Source: WVXP01 sp964348095 (lineage in GTDB: Bacteria > Desulfobacterota > BSN033 > WVXP01). Taken from it: a stretch of 48,383 nucleotides of DNA. The stretch is from positions 1-48,383 of the forward strand of contig CAYGBK010000092.1 in assembly GCA_964348095.1 (NCBI GenBank). Direction: 5' to 3'. Under the pieces are notes generated by a model that made no database searches, was not told where the DNA came from, and saw nothing but the letters and a program-made list of their open reading frames with translations. This document shows, piece after piece, positions 26,936-34,714 of this stretch; the stretch's first letter is position 1; every line of letters starts with the position of its first letter. The position numbers and the translations under genes were made by a program.

Positions 26936-29365
26936 AACGACGCTTCCAGCCCCAACATACACGGCTCCTGCCACCACAAGAACCCCAGAAAAACCAATTC
27001 CCAGGGCAAGAACCGCAGAGAGTACCGATCCAATCACTGAAAAACAGCCGTTCGTTCCCCACGCCCAGGGAATGACATTCGGATCGACCCGTCCCAAAAA
27101 CCTGACGTACAGGGGAAATGGCATCCCCATGAGAAAACCAAGGGGAAAGAGCAGCGCCAGAGTCAAAAGGCCACGATATGCAAAGGGGAAACCTAGGAAG
27201 TGGTCAACCACAAGCGGGATTATCCGAAGATACCCCCACACAGAAAGACCTACCACGAAAAGCACCACAATTAGGGTTGTCTTGAGCTTTCGCTCGGTCA
27301 CTTTCTGAGAGAAGAAACTCCCAAAACCGGATGATATGAGTAGGCCAAAAAGCACTATCGCCATGGCATAGACGGGCCGATCCAAAAAAAGGATGAGTTT
27401 TTGAATAGAGACAATCTCGACAAACATGTATCCCGATCCGAGAAGTGCAAAATACGTAAGGACCCAAGGCCGAAAGCTTCGGCGCTCTGAAATGGGTTTT
27501 CTCTTCATAAAAACGATAGGAAAGAGGATAAGGAAGGCAGAGGCAAGGACGGATTGTATCAGAATGACCGGAATAAGATATCCTCCCTCGATGAATGGCT
27601 GCCATTTCCTGTACATGGCCTTGTAGAGAGGAACAACCTTCTTGAACCGGAAAAAATTAAAGAAGAAGGGATTGTCGTCTGTCACAGGACTTAGATCGAA
27701 AAGATACTCGTTGACCAAGTGGTTCCGCTCGGTTTCGGAAAGGAGATCTCGAACAATTTCAAAATAAAGAGGGCGGGGGAACCGGTTGTAGCGATTCGCC
27801 TGGCTCGGCGTCATACCAGGAAAGTAAACCGTATCGAATCTTTCTTTATTGCAGAAATCGCTTATCTTTTCGATCTCTTCCCCAGAAAAGGGGTTCCGTT
27901 TCAACAGAAGAGTGAACGTGCCCCACGTCCGGATCATGGCGAGATGGTTTTCCGGTCGAGGGACCTCCATTCGTGCAAGTGCCCCCAACACAATCTGGAC
28001 AAGCCGGATCTCCTGTCTTGGAGGAGGTAAAAGGTACTGCGTGACCGAGAGAACCCCGTCAGGGTTCAAATGGGTGAAGAGATCTATGATGGCCTCCACG
28101 GTAAACATATAGTTTTCTTCAAGCCCACGAATTCCTGTGGATGATGCGCCGAGGGCGCTCAAAGGTGAGAATTGAATAACGTCGTAGGAGGCTTTTGATT
28201 GGCGGAGAAAGCTCCTGCCGTTTTTGATCACCGGAACCACTCGAGGGTCTTTAAAAATCTCGCCTGAGAATTCTCCGTGTCTCTCAGAAACCAGCTCCCA
28301 GACAAGGGGGTTATCGAATACAACCTCGATCTTCTTAGCGCCCAAAATACGGGCTGTCAGGACACCGAGGCCTCCACCGGGTTCGATCACAAGGGCCCGA
28401 TCCCTTTCCGATACGATGTATGCAAGCGCATCAGGCATGTGTGAGATGAAATCCAAGGAAGGCTGACCCTCCCCGTAACGGGTCATAGCGGTCATGTTAT
28501 CCCCATCGATGGTGATCCCGAGTTGAGGAGGAACCGCTTTCATAAAACTGAGACTCAATCCAGGAGCAAATCGAACCAAGGGGCTGTCCACCACATCAAC
28601 CCGTGAGTAGGCGTTCCAACGGGTGTCTAGAAGTCTACTCTCTGGATAGCGTAGGGCGGCATTCAGACTCTTGTATGGTGATATCCGAACCTCCAGAATA
28701 GAAGGACGTATCCACATAAGGAGGACCAAAAACCCGATAAGCACGGACAAGAGGAGAGGTATCCACCGATTGCCGGGTCTTCCCAAACCGAAGACGAGCG
28801 CTCCCAGAGCCGCCACCAGAGCGGGGAAAACCACCATTCCCTTTCCACCAAGTGGCACAAATAATATAAGAACCAAAAGAGATCCGAGTCCTGCCCCGGC
28901 AAGATCGGAAAAATAGATTCTTCCAGCTTCACTGGCGAGATATGTGAGCGCTCCGGAGATGCATAGACCCGAGAAGAAAAAGGGTATGCTCAGCAGAAGA
29001 TAGTCCGTGAACAGGTACACCAACTGCAAACGATCCCAGGAGATCCGGACGGGATCGAATGGAATAGAATTCGTTACCATATATGCGCCCACAGAGGTCA
29101 CGGAGAAGATAATGGCAGAGCAAGAAAAGAAGAGACCGGGTTTTTTCCGAAGGATGGATGGGAAAAGTACTAAGAAAGTGCCGCTTGCCCCATATCCCAG
29201 AAGGGCCAAGCTCACAACCATGAAGGCGAAATGGTATGAGAGGGCTACCGAAAAAACACGACTCAGAGTCACTTGAAGAGAGAGGGCTGCAATGGAAACG
29301 AGAAAAACACCACCACAGGTGAAGAGGCGTTCTCGATTTTTCACGGCGTCACCGTGGAGAAGCAC
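26867..29365 (-). CDS. Large membrane protein with spermidine-synthase-like core
   Basis: An 832-residue protein with membrane helices at both ends (roughly residues 10-210 and 610-830) and a soluble Rossmann-like domain between about 230 and 600 resembling spermidine/spermine synthase fused in membrane proteins of this type. The nucleotide-binding loop is 'VIEPGGGLGVLTARIL' (about residues 325-340). The acidic loop that normally binds the decarboxylated SAM substrate reads 'IEVVFDNPLVWELV', and the usual 'D-[AY]-[FY]-x-P/S' is present only as 'YDVIQFSPLSALG', so aminopropyl transfer is doubtful. Function is unknown. The start at GTG 29365 lacks a clear Shine-Dalgarno; 29344 is an alternative. 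Its 3' end overlaps pcm. Confidence 0.75.
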   Translation of the reverse strand: MLLHGDAVKNRERLFTCGGVFLVSIAALSLQVTLSRVFSVALSYHFAFMVVSLALLGYGASGTFLVLFPSILRKKPGLFFSCSAIIFSVTSVGAYMVTNSIPFDPVRISWDRLQLVYLFTDYLLLSIPFFFSGLCISGALTYLASEAGRIYFSDLAGAGLGSLLVLILFVPLGGKGMVVFPALVAALGALVFGLGRPGNRWIPLLLSVLIGFLVLLMWIRPSILEVRISPYKSLNAALRYPESRLLDTRWNAYSRVDVVDSPLVRFAPGLSLSFMKAVPPQLGITIDGDNMTAMTRYGEGQPSLDFISHMPDALAYIVSERDRALVIEPGGGLGVLTARILGAKKIEVVFDNPLVWELVSERHGEFSGEIFKDPRVVPVIKNGRSFLRQSKASYDVIQFSPLSALGASSTGIRGLEENYMFTVEAIIDLFTHLNPDGVLSVTQYLLPPPRQEIRLVQIVLGALARMEVPRPENHLAMIRTWGTFTLLLKRNPFSGEEIEKISDFCNKERFDTVYFPGMTPSQANRYNRFPRPLYFEIVRDLLSETERNHLVNEYLFDLSPVTDDNPFFFNFFRFKKVVPLYKAMYRKWQPFIEGGYLIPVILIQSVLASAFLILFPIVFMKRKPISERRSFRPWVLTYFALLGSGYMFVEIVSIQKLILFLDRPVYAMAIVLFGLLISSGFGSFFSQKVTERKLKTTLIVVLFVVGLSVWGYLRIIPLVVDHFLGFPFAYRGLLTLALLFPLGFLMGMPFPLYVRFLGRVDPNVIPWAWGTNGCFSVIGSVLSAVLALGIGFSGVLVVAGAVYVGAGSVVLISFLNLADHGNKTDIPQMLNI

Positions 29366-29420
29366 GAATCGAAGGCTTTGAAATCCCTAGCAAACAGATC
29401 TCTACGGAGGGACCGCAGGA

Positions 29421-29573
29421 TCACTTCTTCTCATCCTTCTCCTCCGGGTTCTCAACATCCTCTTTATATAGAGCGACCACGCTCCTAACCTCAATGCCAG
29501 CCGCCTTGAGGGCTTTCCGAACCTCACTCTCGGTGGTGTCTTTCACTTTCACAATGAGATTCAACTTCCCCAT
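29421..29573 (-). CDS. Small basic/acidic protein, 50 residues
   Basis: A 50-residue frame from ATG 29573 to TGA 29421. It reads as a compact ferredoxin-like strand-helix-strand: 'MGKLNLIVKVKDTTESEVR', helix 'KALKAAGIEVRS', strand 'VVALYKEDV', then an acidic Glu/Lys tail. AAAGGA occurs about 11 bases upstream of the start, longer than ideal. The fold pattern (beta-alpha-beta with 'DTTESEVRKALKAAGIEV') makes it likely to be real, perhaps an ACT-like or RNA-binding mini-domain. No function is known. It lies between the membrane protein and the J-HTH gene and shares their direction. Confidence 0.6.
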   Translation of the reverse strand: MGKLNLIVKVKDTTESEVRKALKAAGIEVRSVVALYKEDVENPEEKDEKK

Positions 29574-29647
29574 AGATCCGGCATCCTTTCTCTAGATCGT
29601 CCCAAGGGGCTCCTCCTTACCCAACCATCTCCCCTGGAGAATCAGCT

Positions 29648-30292
29648 TCAATTCTCCTTCTGCCTCTCCCACTGGCGATATCGATTCACGTAGTCTTCCA
29701 AGACTCGCAGCGGATCAAGATCAAGGCACTTGGCATATTCAGTAACAAAACCTTTCAGGTAAACGAATGCGGGAAGATGGACGTAGTTTTCCGTCTCGAT
29801 GAAGTCCAGATTCGCGCGGCTCACCTTTGTGCGGGTAGAAATCTCTCCGAGGCTGAGACCCAGGGCCTCCCTGATTTTTTTCAGCGCAGGGCCGGAATAC
29901 TCAAAACCCGACTGAGAGATCATCTCTTCGATCAATTCCCGCTGATCAGACTTCGGGGATTTGGTCTCATCAGGATACAGGGCGGCACGTGGTTCGGCAA
30001 TATGCAGGTAAAAGGACGAATCCGCTGACCTGGCACCCTCTGCCTCATCGCGGCCCAGGGTTCTATCGTACTCTCGACGGGTGTTCTCATTTCCTATCGT
30101 CTGGTAAGCCTCTTCGATGAGCATGGATAACTGCTCGATTTCATTCTCCTCAAGTAGTGAGTAAATCCCCGTAGAGTCTTGATTGTAGATCTTCTTTGCC
30201 TGTTCATAGGCTTCCCTTATCTCGACTTGACTCGCATCCGGGCTCACTTCGAGGATTTCGTAATAGTTGAGGTTTTTCAAGCGATTAATCAT
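29648..30292 (-). CDS. J-like domain plus RodZ-type helix-turn-helix protein
   Basis: A 214-residue protein with two parts. Residues about 8-80 resemble a DnaJ J-domain ('NYYEILEVSPDASQVEIREAY', 'LIEEAYQTIGNENTRREYD', quoted in part), but the HPD tripeptide that activates DnaK is missing (the loop reads 'YNQD'). Residues about 130-205 match the HTH_25/RodZ-type domain ('LKKIREALGLSLGEIS', 'LPAFVYLKGFVTEYAKCLDLD'), which in RodZ binds MreB. It starts at ATG 30292, sharing bases with the stop codon of the MinD-like gene (TAATG), so translation is coupled. The pair recurs in Desulfobacterota and Myxococcota and may organise a polar or cytoskeletal complex; this is inference. Confidence 0.8.
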   Translation of the reverse strand: MINRLKNLNYYEILEVSPDASQVEIREAYEQAKKIYNQDSTGIYSLLEENEIEQLSMLIEEAYQTIGNENTRREYDRTLGRDEAEGARSADSSFYLHIAEPRAALYPDETKSPKSDQRELIEEMISQSGFEYSGPALKKIREALGLSLGEISTRTKVSRANLDFIETENYVHLPAFVYLKGFVTEYAKCLDLDPLRVLEDYVNRYRQWERQKEN

Positions 30293-31263
30293 TAGAAGTT
30301 AAATGTGAGCTGTTGTTTCTTCAAAAGCTTGCTGGTTATCTCTGTAATACATCTGGCCGCCTTGGCATAGGGTCGCTCTAATACCAGTGGCCGTTTCCGT
30401 TGAACAGACTGCCAAACCTCATTGTCATAAGCGATGTAACCTATATAGCTCAGATTGATAGCAAAAAACCGAAGACAGGCACTCTTCATTGAAAAACCAA
30501 CGTCCACATCCCCTTTGGTTCTCACCTGGTTGACAATGAGCCTGGGTCTGAAACTCTGTATTTCGCGCCTAAGAATTCGTCCCATGCTGCCGTCGATAAA
30601 TTCGATTGCTTCGATCAGGTCGAGGGGCGTCCGAATTCCCCTTTCGTTTCTCTGATTCATGGCAGCCTCGATGACCTGGCGTGCTTCTGGACGGCGGGTG
30701 ACCCTTCTCAGTTTACGATAGAAGGCGCTCTTGATAAACCGGTAGGCATTCTCGATTGAGGTGGGCTCCGGGGTGACTACCAAGATGCCATCATCAGAAA
30801 TCAAAAAGAAATCCAGAACATTAAACGAATTCCCAGCCCCAAGATCGAGAATAACGTAGTCTCCATCAAGATTCCTAATATGCCGAATAATTCTCAACTT
30901 CTGGTGGACTTTTGGGTTAGCTGCGTTAAGGACGTTTCTGGCCCCAATGACGAGGCCCAAGTTTGGAATTTCAGTGTTGACAATGACGCTCCGGATATTT
31001 TCAACGCGCCGCTTTATGAAATCATCGAGAGTAACCTGCGGGGGCGACAGCCCCAAAAAAGTGTGCAGATTGGCTCCACCAAGGTCCGTGTCCACCATAA
31101 TGACTCTCTGACCCCGATTGGCCAGACTGACTCCGATATTGGTGGCGATGAAACTCTTCCCGCTGCCCCCCTTACCGCCCCCTACTGCGAGAATATGCGT
31201 TTTCCTTTCGACCCCGGTGGTAAGAGAAGCCATTTCTTTCAGCAAAGTGAATATACCCTCCAC
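30292..31263 (-). CDS. MinD/ParA-family P-loop ATPase
   Basis: A 323-residue ATPase with the deviant Walker A motif K31-G-G-S-G-K36-S37 ('VGGGKGGSGKSFIATN'), Walker A' 'VDTDLGGANLHTFLG', and 'DYVILDLGAGNS' as Walker B-like segment. This fits the MinD/FlhG/ParA group that binds membranes or DNA and positions cell structures. A specific C-terminal amphipathic membrane helix is not obvious. It overlaps the J-HTH gene by the TAATG bases. Its start at 31263 is 57 bases from the methyltetrahydrofolate methyltransferase stop; they may be transcribed together but functional linkage is not implied. Confidence 0.87.
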   Translation of the reverse strand: MEGIFTLLKEMASLTTGVERKTHILAVGGGKGGSGKSFIATNIGVSLANRGQRVIMVDTDLGGANLHTFLGLSPPQVTLDDFIKRRVENIRSVIVNTEIPNLGLVIGARNVLNAANPKVHQKLRIIRHIRNLDGDYVILDLGAGNSFNVLDFFLISDDGILVVTPEPTSIENAYRFIKSAFYRKLRRVTRRPEARQVIEAAMNQRNERGIRTPLDLIEAIEFIDGSMGRILRREIQSFRPRLIVNQVRTKGDVDVGFSMKSACLRFFAINLSYIGYIAYDNEVWQSVQRKRPLVLERPYAKAARCITEITSKLLKKQQLTFNF

Positions 31264-31320
31264 ACATGCAGGCCTATGGCACAGTGCCCAAAGCTCATGA
31301 GAAGTCTGCTCGGGTCAGGC

Positions 31321-32121
31321 CTATGCCTCTTCGAATTGACCATCCCTGTAGGCTGACAGATAGTTAGCACAGTACGGATCAAGTCCGATGAGGGTCTCGG
31401 CCGTCAAAATGCTGGCCATCATTCTATTATCCAAAGGATCAATGATAAGGGCATCGAGTCCCATGGCCACTGCCATGATTGCGAAAATCTGGTTGATCTG
31501 TTTCCTTAGTGGAAGACCGTAGGAAATGTTGCTCAACCCGCATATTGTATGGACGCCCGGATGGTTCTCCATGATTCGGCGAACAGCCCGGAGGAATTCA
31601 ATGCCAAAACTCGAGTCAGTGCTCACAGCCATGACGAGAGCGTCCACATAGATATCGTCCAGCGAAACTCCCGCCTTTGTCAGCTTCTCGATCAGTTCGG
31701 TGGCAATGTCAAACCGCTCGTCAGCGGTCTTTGGCATCCCTTGGTCGCTCATGCATAGGGCCACGACTTTCGCATTATGCTTCCCAATTAGCGGAAGAAC
31801 CTCTTCAAACCTCTTCTTTTCCAGAGAAATCGAGTTGATCATCGGTTGGCCTTTGTGAACCGCCAGGGCAGCCTCAATGGCCTTCGGATCTGGACTATCG
31901 ATACATAAGGACACATCGATCCCTGCCTGGATCGTTTCTACGAGCCACGGAAGGTACTCGACCTCCTTCTTCACAAAAACGCCGGCATTCACATCCACCA
32001 TGTGGGCACCCGCATCCACTTGATCCTTCGCCTCCTTGAGGATAAAGTCCGCATCCTTATTCTCGATTGCCGGCTTGATATTCTTCCGACTCGCGTTGAT
32101 CCGTTCACCTACAATAAGCAT
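31321..32121 (-). CDS. Methyltetrahydrofolate:corrinoid methyltransferase (pterin-binding)
   Basis: A 266-residue TIM-barrel pterin-binding enzyme of the AcsE/MtgA type. The start is ATG 32121, with GAGGAGG eight bases upstream; an earlier frame start at 32241 lacks this. Signature segments are 'MLIVGERINASRKNI', 'AHMVDVNAG', 'SLCIDSPDPKA' and 'MINSISLEKKRFEEVLP'. It should move a methyl group between a corrinoid protein and tetrahydrofolate; in demethylating systems (MtgA-like) it goes from the corrinoid to THF. It is co-oriented with, and 379 bases downstream of, the hydantoinase-like gene of the MttB cluster, so it probably completes that pathway. Confidence 0.88.
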   Translation of the reverse strand: MLIVGERINASRKNIKPAIENKDADFILKEAKDQVDAGAHMVDVNAGVFVKKEVEYLPWLVETIQAGIDVSLCIDSPDPKAIEAALAVHKGQPMINSISLEKKRFEEVLPLIGKHNAKVVALCMSDQGMPKTADERFDIATELIEKLTKAGVSLDDIYVDALVMAVSTDSSFGIEFLRAVRRIMENHPGVHTICGLSNISYGLPLRKQINQIFAIMAVAMGLDALIIDPLDNRMMASILTAETLIGLDPYCANYLSAYRDGQFEEA

Positions 32122-32500
32122 GGTATACCTCCTCACCCAGGAATTCATTCTCGTGTTGAATACAGTCGTTTCATGCCGGTGGGTTCCAACCTGAAAGGGG
32201 TCTATCCCATTGCTTGCCGTGGCCGAGGTCCATTTGACCACGTGTTAGGAGGTTTTCTGTCAAGAAATCTTGGCGGTGAGACGCCAACAGCACGAGAGCT
32301 TTGGGCACGTCCAGTCGCCAATCCGCGGCGGTCTTGAACTCAAATTCAGCCTTTTAGATAATACACACTAGGCATCCGTTGGTCGGGCGAGCATGTGTGC
32401 CCAGCAGGCGAAGCCTCAGATATATAACATACCTCTAAGAAATGCGGTCAGGACATACACACCAGCTTGGCAAAACAAGACACAGTGCTCAGGCGGCATA
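32122..32500. other. Intergenic region, 379 bp
   Basis: Between the ASKHA gene and the methyltransferase gene, both on the minus strand. I looked for cobalamin-riboswitch-like boxes on the minus strand and found none. No hairpin with a U-tract is obvious. A separate promoter for the methyltransferase gene is possible. Confidence 0.45.
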
Positions 32501-34516
32501 TTACCATGACAACCTCGGATTTCCAAGGGCCTTGGCGACCACCCTGAAGGCTCCTCCTTCTCTGGAAACATCAACTATCACTTGGGGATCGATGGCGCCT
32601 GATTCAAGGGCAGCGTCGCGCGCCTTGTTCTCAACAACCTCTTTCGCGTAAGTCACGGCGGATTCGTTATCTTGAAATTCGGATCTTTCTCCGTCGGTCT
32701 GGACGAAAAAACTCTGGACCTTCTCGGCCTCATGTCGGTAGATAAGAGCCTCCTTAACCACCATCACAGACCCTGCAACTGCTCCCACCGCATTGGCCAC
32801 ATGGGCATAGGGTGGAAGAAAAAGGGGAGTGTGCAAAACTTCTGCCACTTTTTTCAGGAATACGCCTGCCGGCGCCCCAATACCGATTATCGGGATCCTG
32901 CTTCCAATAGTCACATCGAGGTATGGGCTCTTTCCGATCAGGGCGTGTTCGAGAAACCATTTTCCCCATTGTCCATCCATTTTTTCGGGGAGCGTCCTGG
33001 TTCTTCTGTGTCCTAGGAAGACGACGACCTCCTCCACAATGGTCGCAGTCATGAAGTCGAGAACTTCCTCAATGAATCTCTCCTTTTTCTTTTCAAAAAT
33101 CGTGCAGGCAACCTCCAGGGCTGTTTTGGCAGCCTCCGTGCTCCACGCCATGAATTGGCCGTTCACATGGAGAAGATCGGTGGGGGTCAAAGTCGATTGC
33201 TCAATGAGACCCTGTCGAATCAGACTCTCTGCGTTGAGTTGCAGAGGATGGTAGAAACCCATCTTCTCAAGGATGCGTGTGAGTGTGAGAGGCCCCTGAC
33301 TGAGCAGTTCAACTAAATCACGATGATGCGTCACAGAGAGGGTCGTTTTCTCACCGGTTGTGTTCTTGTGCAAGAACCAATACTCCAAATCGGTTTGTCT
33401 CCAGTCGAGCAGCGGCTTTTGCGTCAACCTAACAATCTCCATCTCAGCTCTCTGAAATTTTGCTGCAAGGTAAGACAGCGGAACAACCCGGGCAGGCCCG
33501 ACGGTGACCCTTCCGTCAGGGCTAAAGGAAATTCTGCTGTCCCCTCCAAGACCGATGGTTCGGATACGGGCCGCCTTAACAGCGGTCTCTATCTCCCCAA
33601 CGCGGGCTCCTTCCTCTGCGATCGATATCTGTGAATTCTCTATCACGGCAATGTCGGTGGTGGTCCCGCCAATATCAATAATCAGGGCATCTGGATACTC
33701 TGACAGAAAGCGTCCGCCAATTGCACTCGCAGCAGGCCCGGAGAGAATGGTTTCAACAGGTTTCTGCACCGCCACTGGGTAAGGCATCAAGGAGCCATCG
33801 CCTTTGACGATCATCAGAGGTGCATTGATGCCATGGGCTTTGAGAGACGCTCTCACCGCCTGAATAAACTCCTGCATGATCGCGACAAGAGAGGCATTGA
33901 GGCAGGCAGTGGTAGCTCGCTTAATAGAATCGATTTTCGTGGAAAGCTGGTGGCCTAGAACAACAGGGAGAGAGGTGATTTCCCTTATAGCCTCGAAGGC
34001 ATGTTCTTCATGAGTGGTGTTGAGGGGACTGAAGTAGCTGGAAATTGCTAGTGCATCGACATGGCTTTCATTATTCTTGATCCAGGCCCGTATCGATTCG
34101 TGATCCAGAGGTTCTTTTTCTTCTCCTTGAACCGTGTGCCCCCCGCGGAAGTATTCGAAGAACGGCGTCGGAAACTTTGATTCGAGATTGTAGCTGATAA
34201 TGAGCTCTTTGTCATAGCCAATGAGAATAAGCCCCACCCTTCGCCCTTTACCCTCAGCAATTGAATTGGTGGCAAGGGTGCTCGAAATACAAACCAGTTT
34301 TATCTTCGACGGATCGTCAAGATTGAGACCCTCTAGAGCTGACGTGATTCCTTGAGTAAGGTCGTCCCGGGTTGTCAAGCTTTTGCTGGATGCGAGGACA
34401 CGCCGAGACGGGTATTCAAGAAGCACACCATCCGTGTAAGTGCCACCCGTATCGATACCGACCATATAGGCATCATCCCTTTTTGACGCCTCTCCTCTCT
34501 GCTTTGCTGATACCAT
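32501..34516 (-). CDS. Hydantoinase/oxoprolinase-type ASKHA ATPase (HyuA-like)
   Basis: About 671 residues from ATG 34516; TTG 34534 is an alternative start but leaves almost no spacing to the nearby AGGAGG. The ASKHA ATP-binding elements are present: phosphate-1 'MVGIDTGGTYTDGVLL', phosphate-2 'IIDIGGTTTDIAVIE', and an adenosine-type 'GIGAPAGVF'. A region of roughly 190 residues in the middle contains helical, winged-helix-like sequence ('LVELLSQGPLTLTRILEKMGF'). HyuA family members use ATP to open hydantoin or oxoproline rings, normally with a HyuB partner; none is seen here. Its position in a corrinoid methyltransferase cluster also allows a corrinoid-reactivation role by analogy with the ASKHA part of RamA-type proteins (inference). 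Confidence 0.82.
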   Translation of the reverse strand: MVSAKQRGEASKRDDAYMVGIDTGGTYTDGVLLEYPSRRVLASSKSLTTRDDLTQGITSALEGLNLDDPSKIKLVCISSTLATNSIAEGKGRRVGLILIGYDKELIISYNLESKFPTPFFEYFRGGHTVQGEEKEPLDHESIRAWIKNNESHVDALAISSYFSPLNTTHEEHAFEAIREITSLPVVLGHQLSTKIDSIKRATTACLNASLVAIMQEFIQAVRASLKAHGINAPLMIVKGDGSLMPYPVAVQKPVETILSGPAASAIGGRFLSEYPDALIIDIGGTTTDIAVIENSQISIAEEGARVGEIETAVKAARIRTIGLGGDSRISFSPDGRVTVGPARVVPLSYLAAKFQRAEMEIVRLTQKPLLDWRQTDLEYWFLHKNTTGEKTTLSVTHHRDLVELLSQGPLTLTRILEKMGFYHPLQLNAESLIRQGLIEQSTLTPTDLLHVNGQFMAWSTEAAKTALEVACTIFEKKKERFIEEVLDFMTATIVEEVVVFLGHRRTRTLPEKMDGQWGKWFLEHALIGKSPYLDVTIGSRIPIIGIGAPAGVFLKKVAEVLHTPLFLPPYAHVANAVGAVAGSVMVVKEALIYRHEAEKVQSFFVQTDGERSEFQDNESAVTYAKEVVENKARDAALESGAIDPQVIVDVSREGGAFRVVAKALGNPRLSW

Positions 34517-34654
34517 CTCTGATGCCTTTTCCAACCTCCTGAGGTGGTCCTCCCTAATAGAAAATGAAAAACATAGGACGGCCCCCCCACCGCCCCGACC
34601 ATGACGGACGATGCATGATCACATCGCACCCTTTCTATGGTCTAAACCAGAGGA

Positions 34655-34685
34655 AGGGCGGGGCCACAATAAAGAACCCCGCCCT
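34655..34685 (-). promoter_or_regulatory. Hairpin between mttB-like and HyuA-like genes
   Basis: A perfect 9-bp stem AGGGCGGGG (34655-34663) with CCCCGCCCT (34677-34685) and a 13-base loop, located 30 bases downstream of the mttB-like stop. On the minus strand it is followed by TTCCTC rather than a run of T, so it resembles a weak terminator, an mRNA 3'-end stabiliser or an attenuator that could lower expression of the downstream ASKHA gene relative to the methyltransferase. Confidence 0.6.
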
Positions 34686-34714
34686 CTCTTTCGAACAGTT
34701 CAATAGGGCCGTGA

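Noticed and set aside
32122..32500. Cobalamin riboswitch in the gap of the corrinoid cluster
   Set aside because: I looked for B12-box-like sequence on the minus strand and saw none, here or upstream of the first MttB-like gene.
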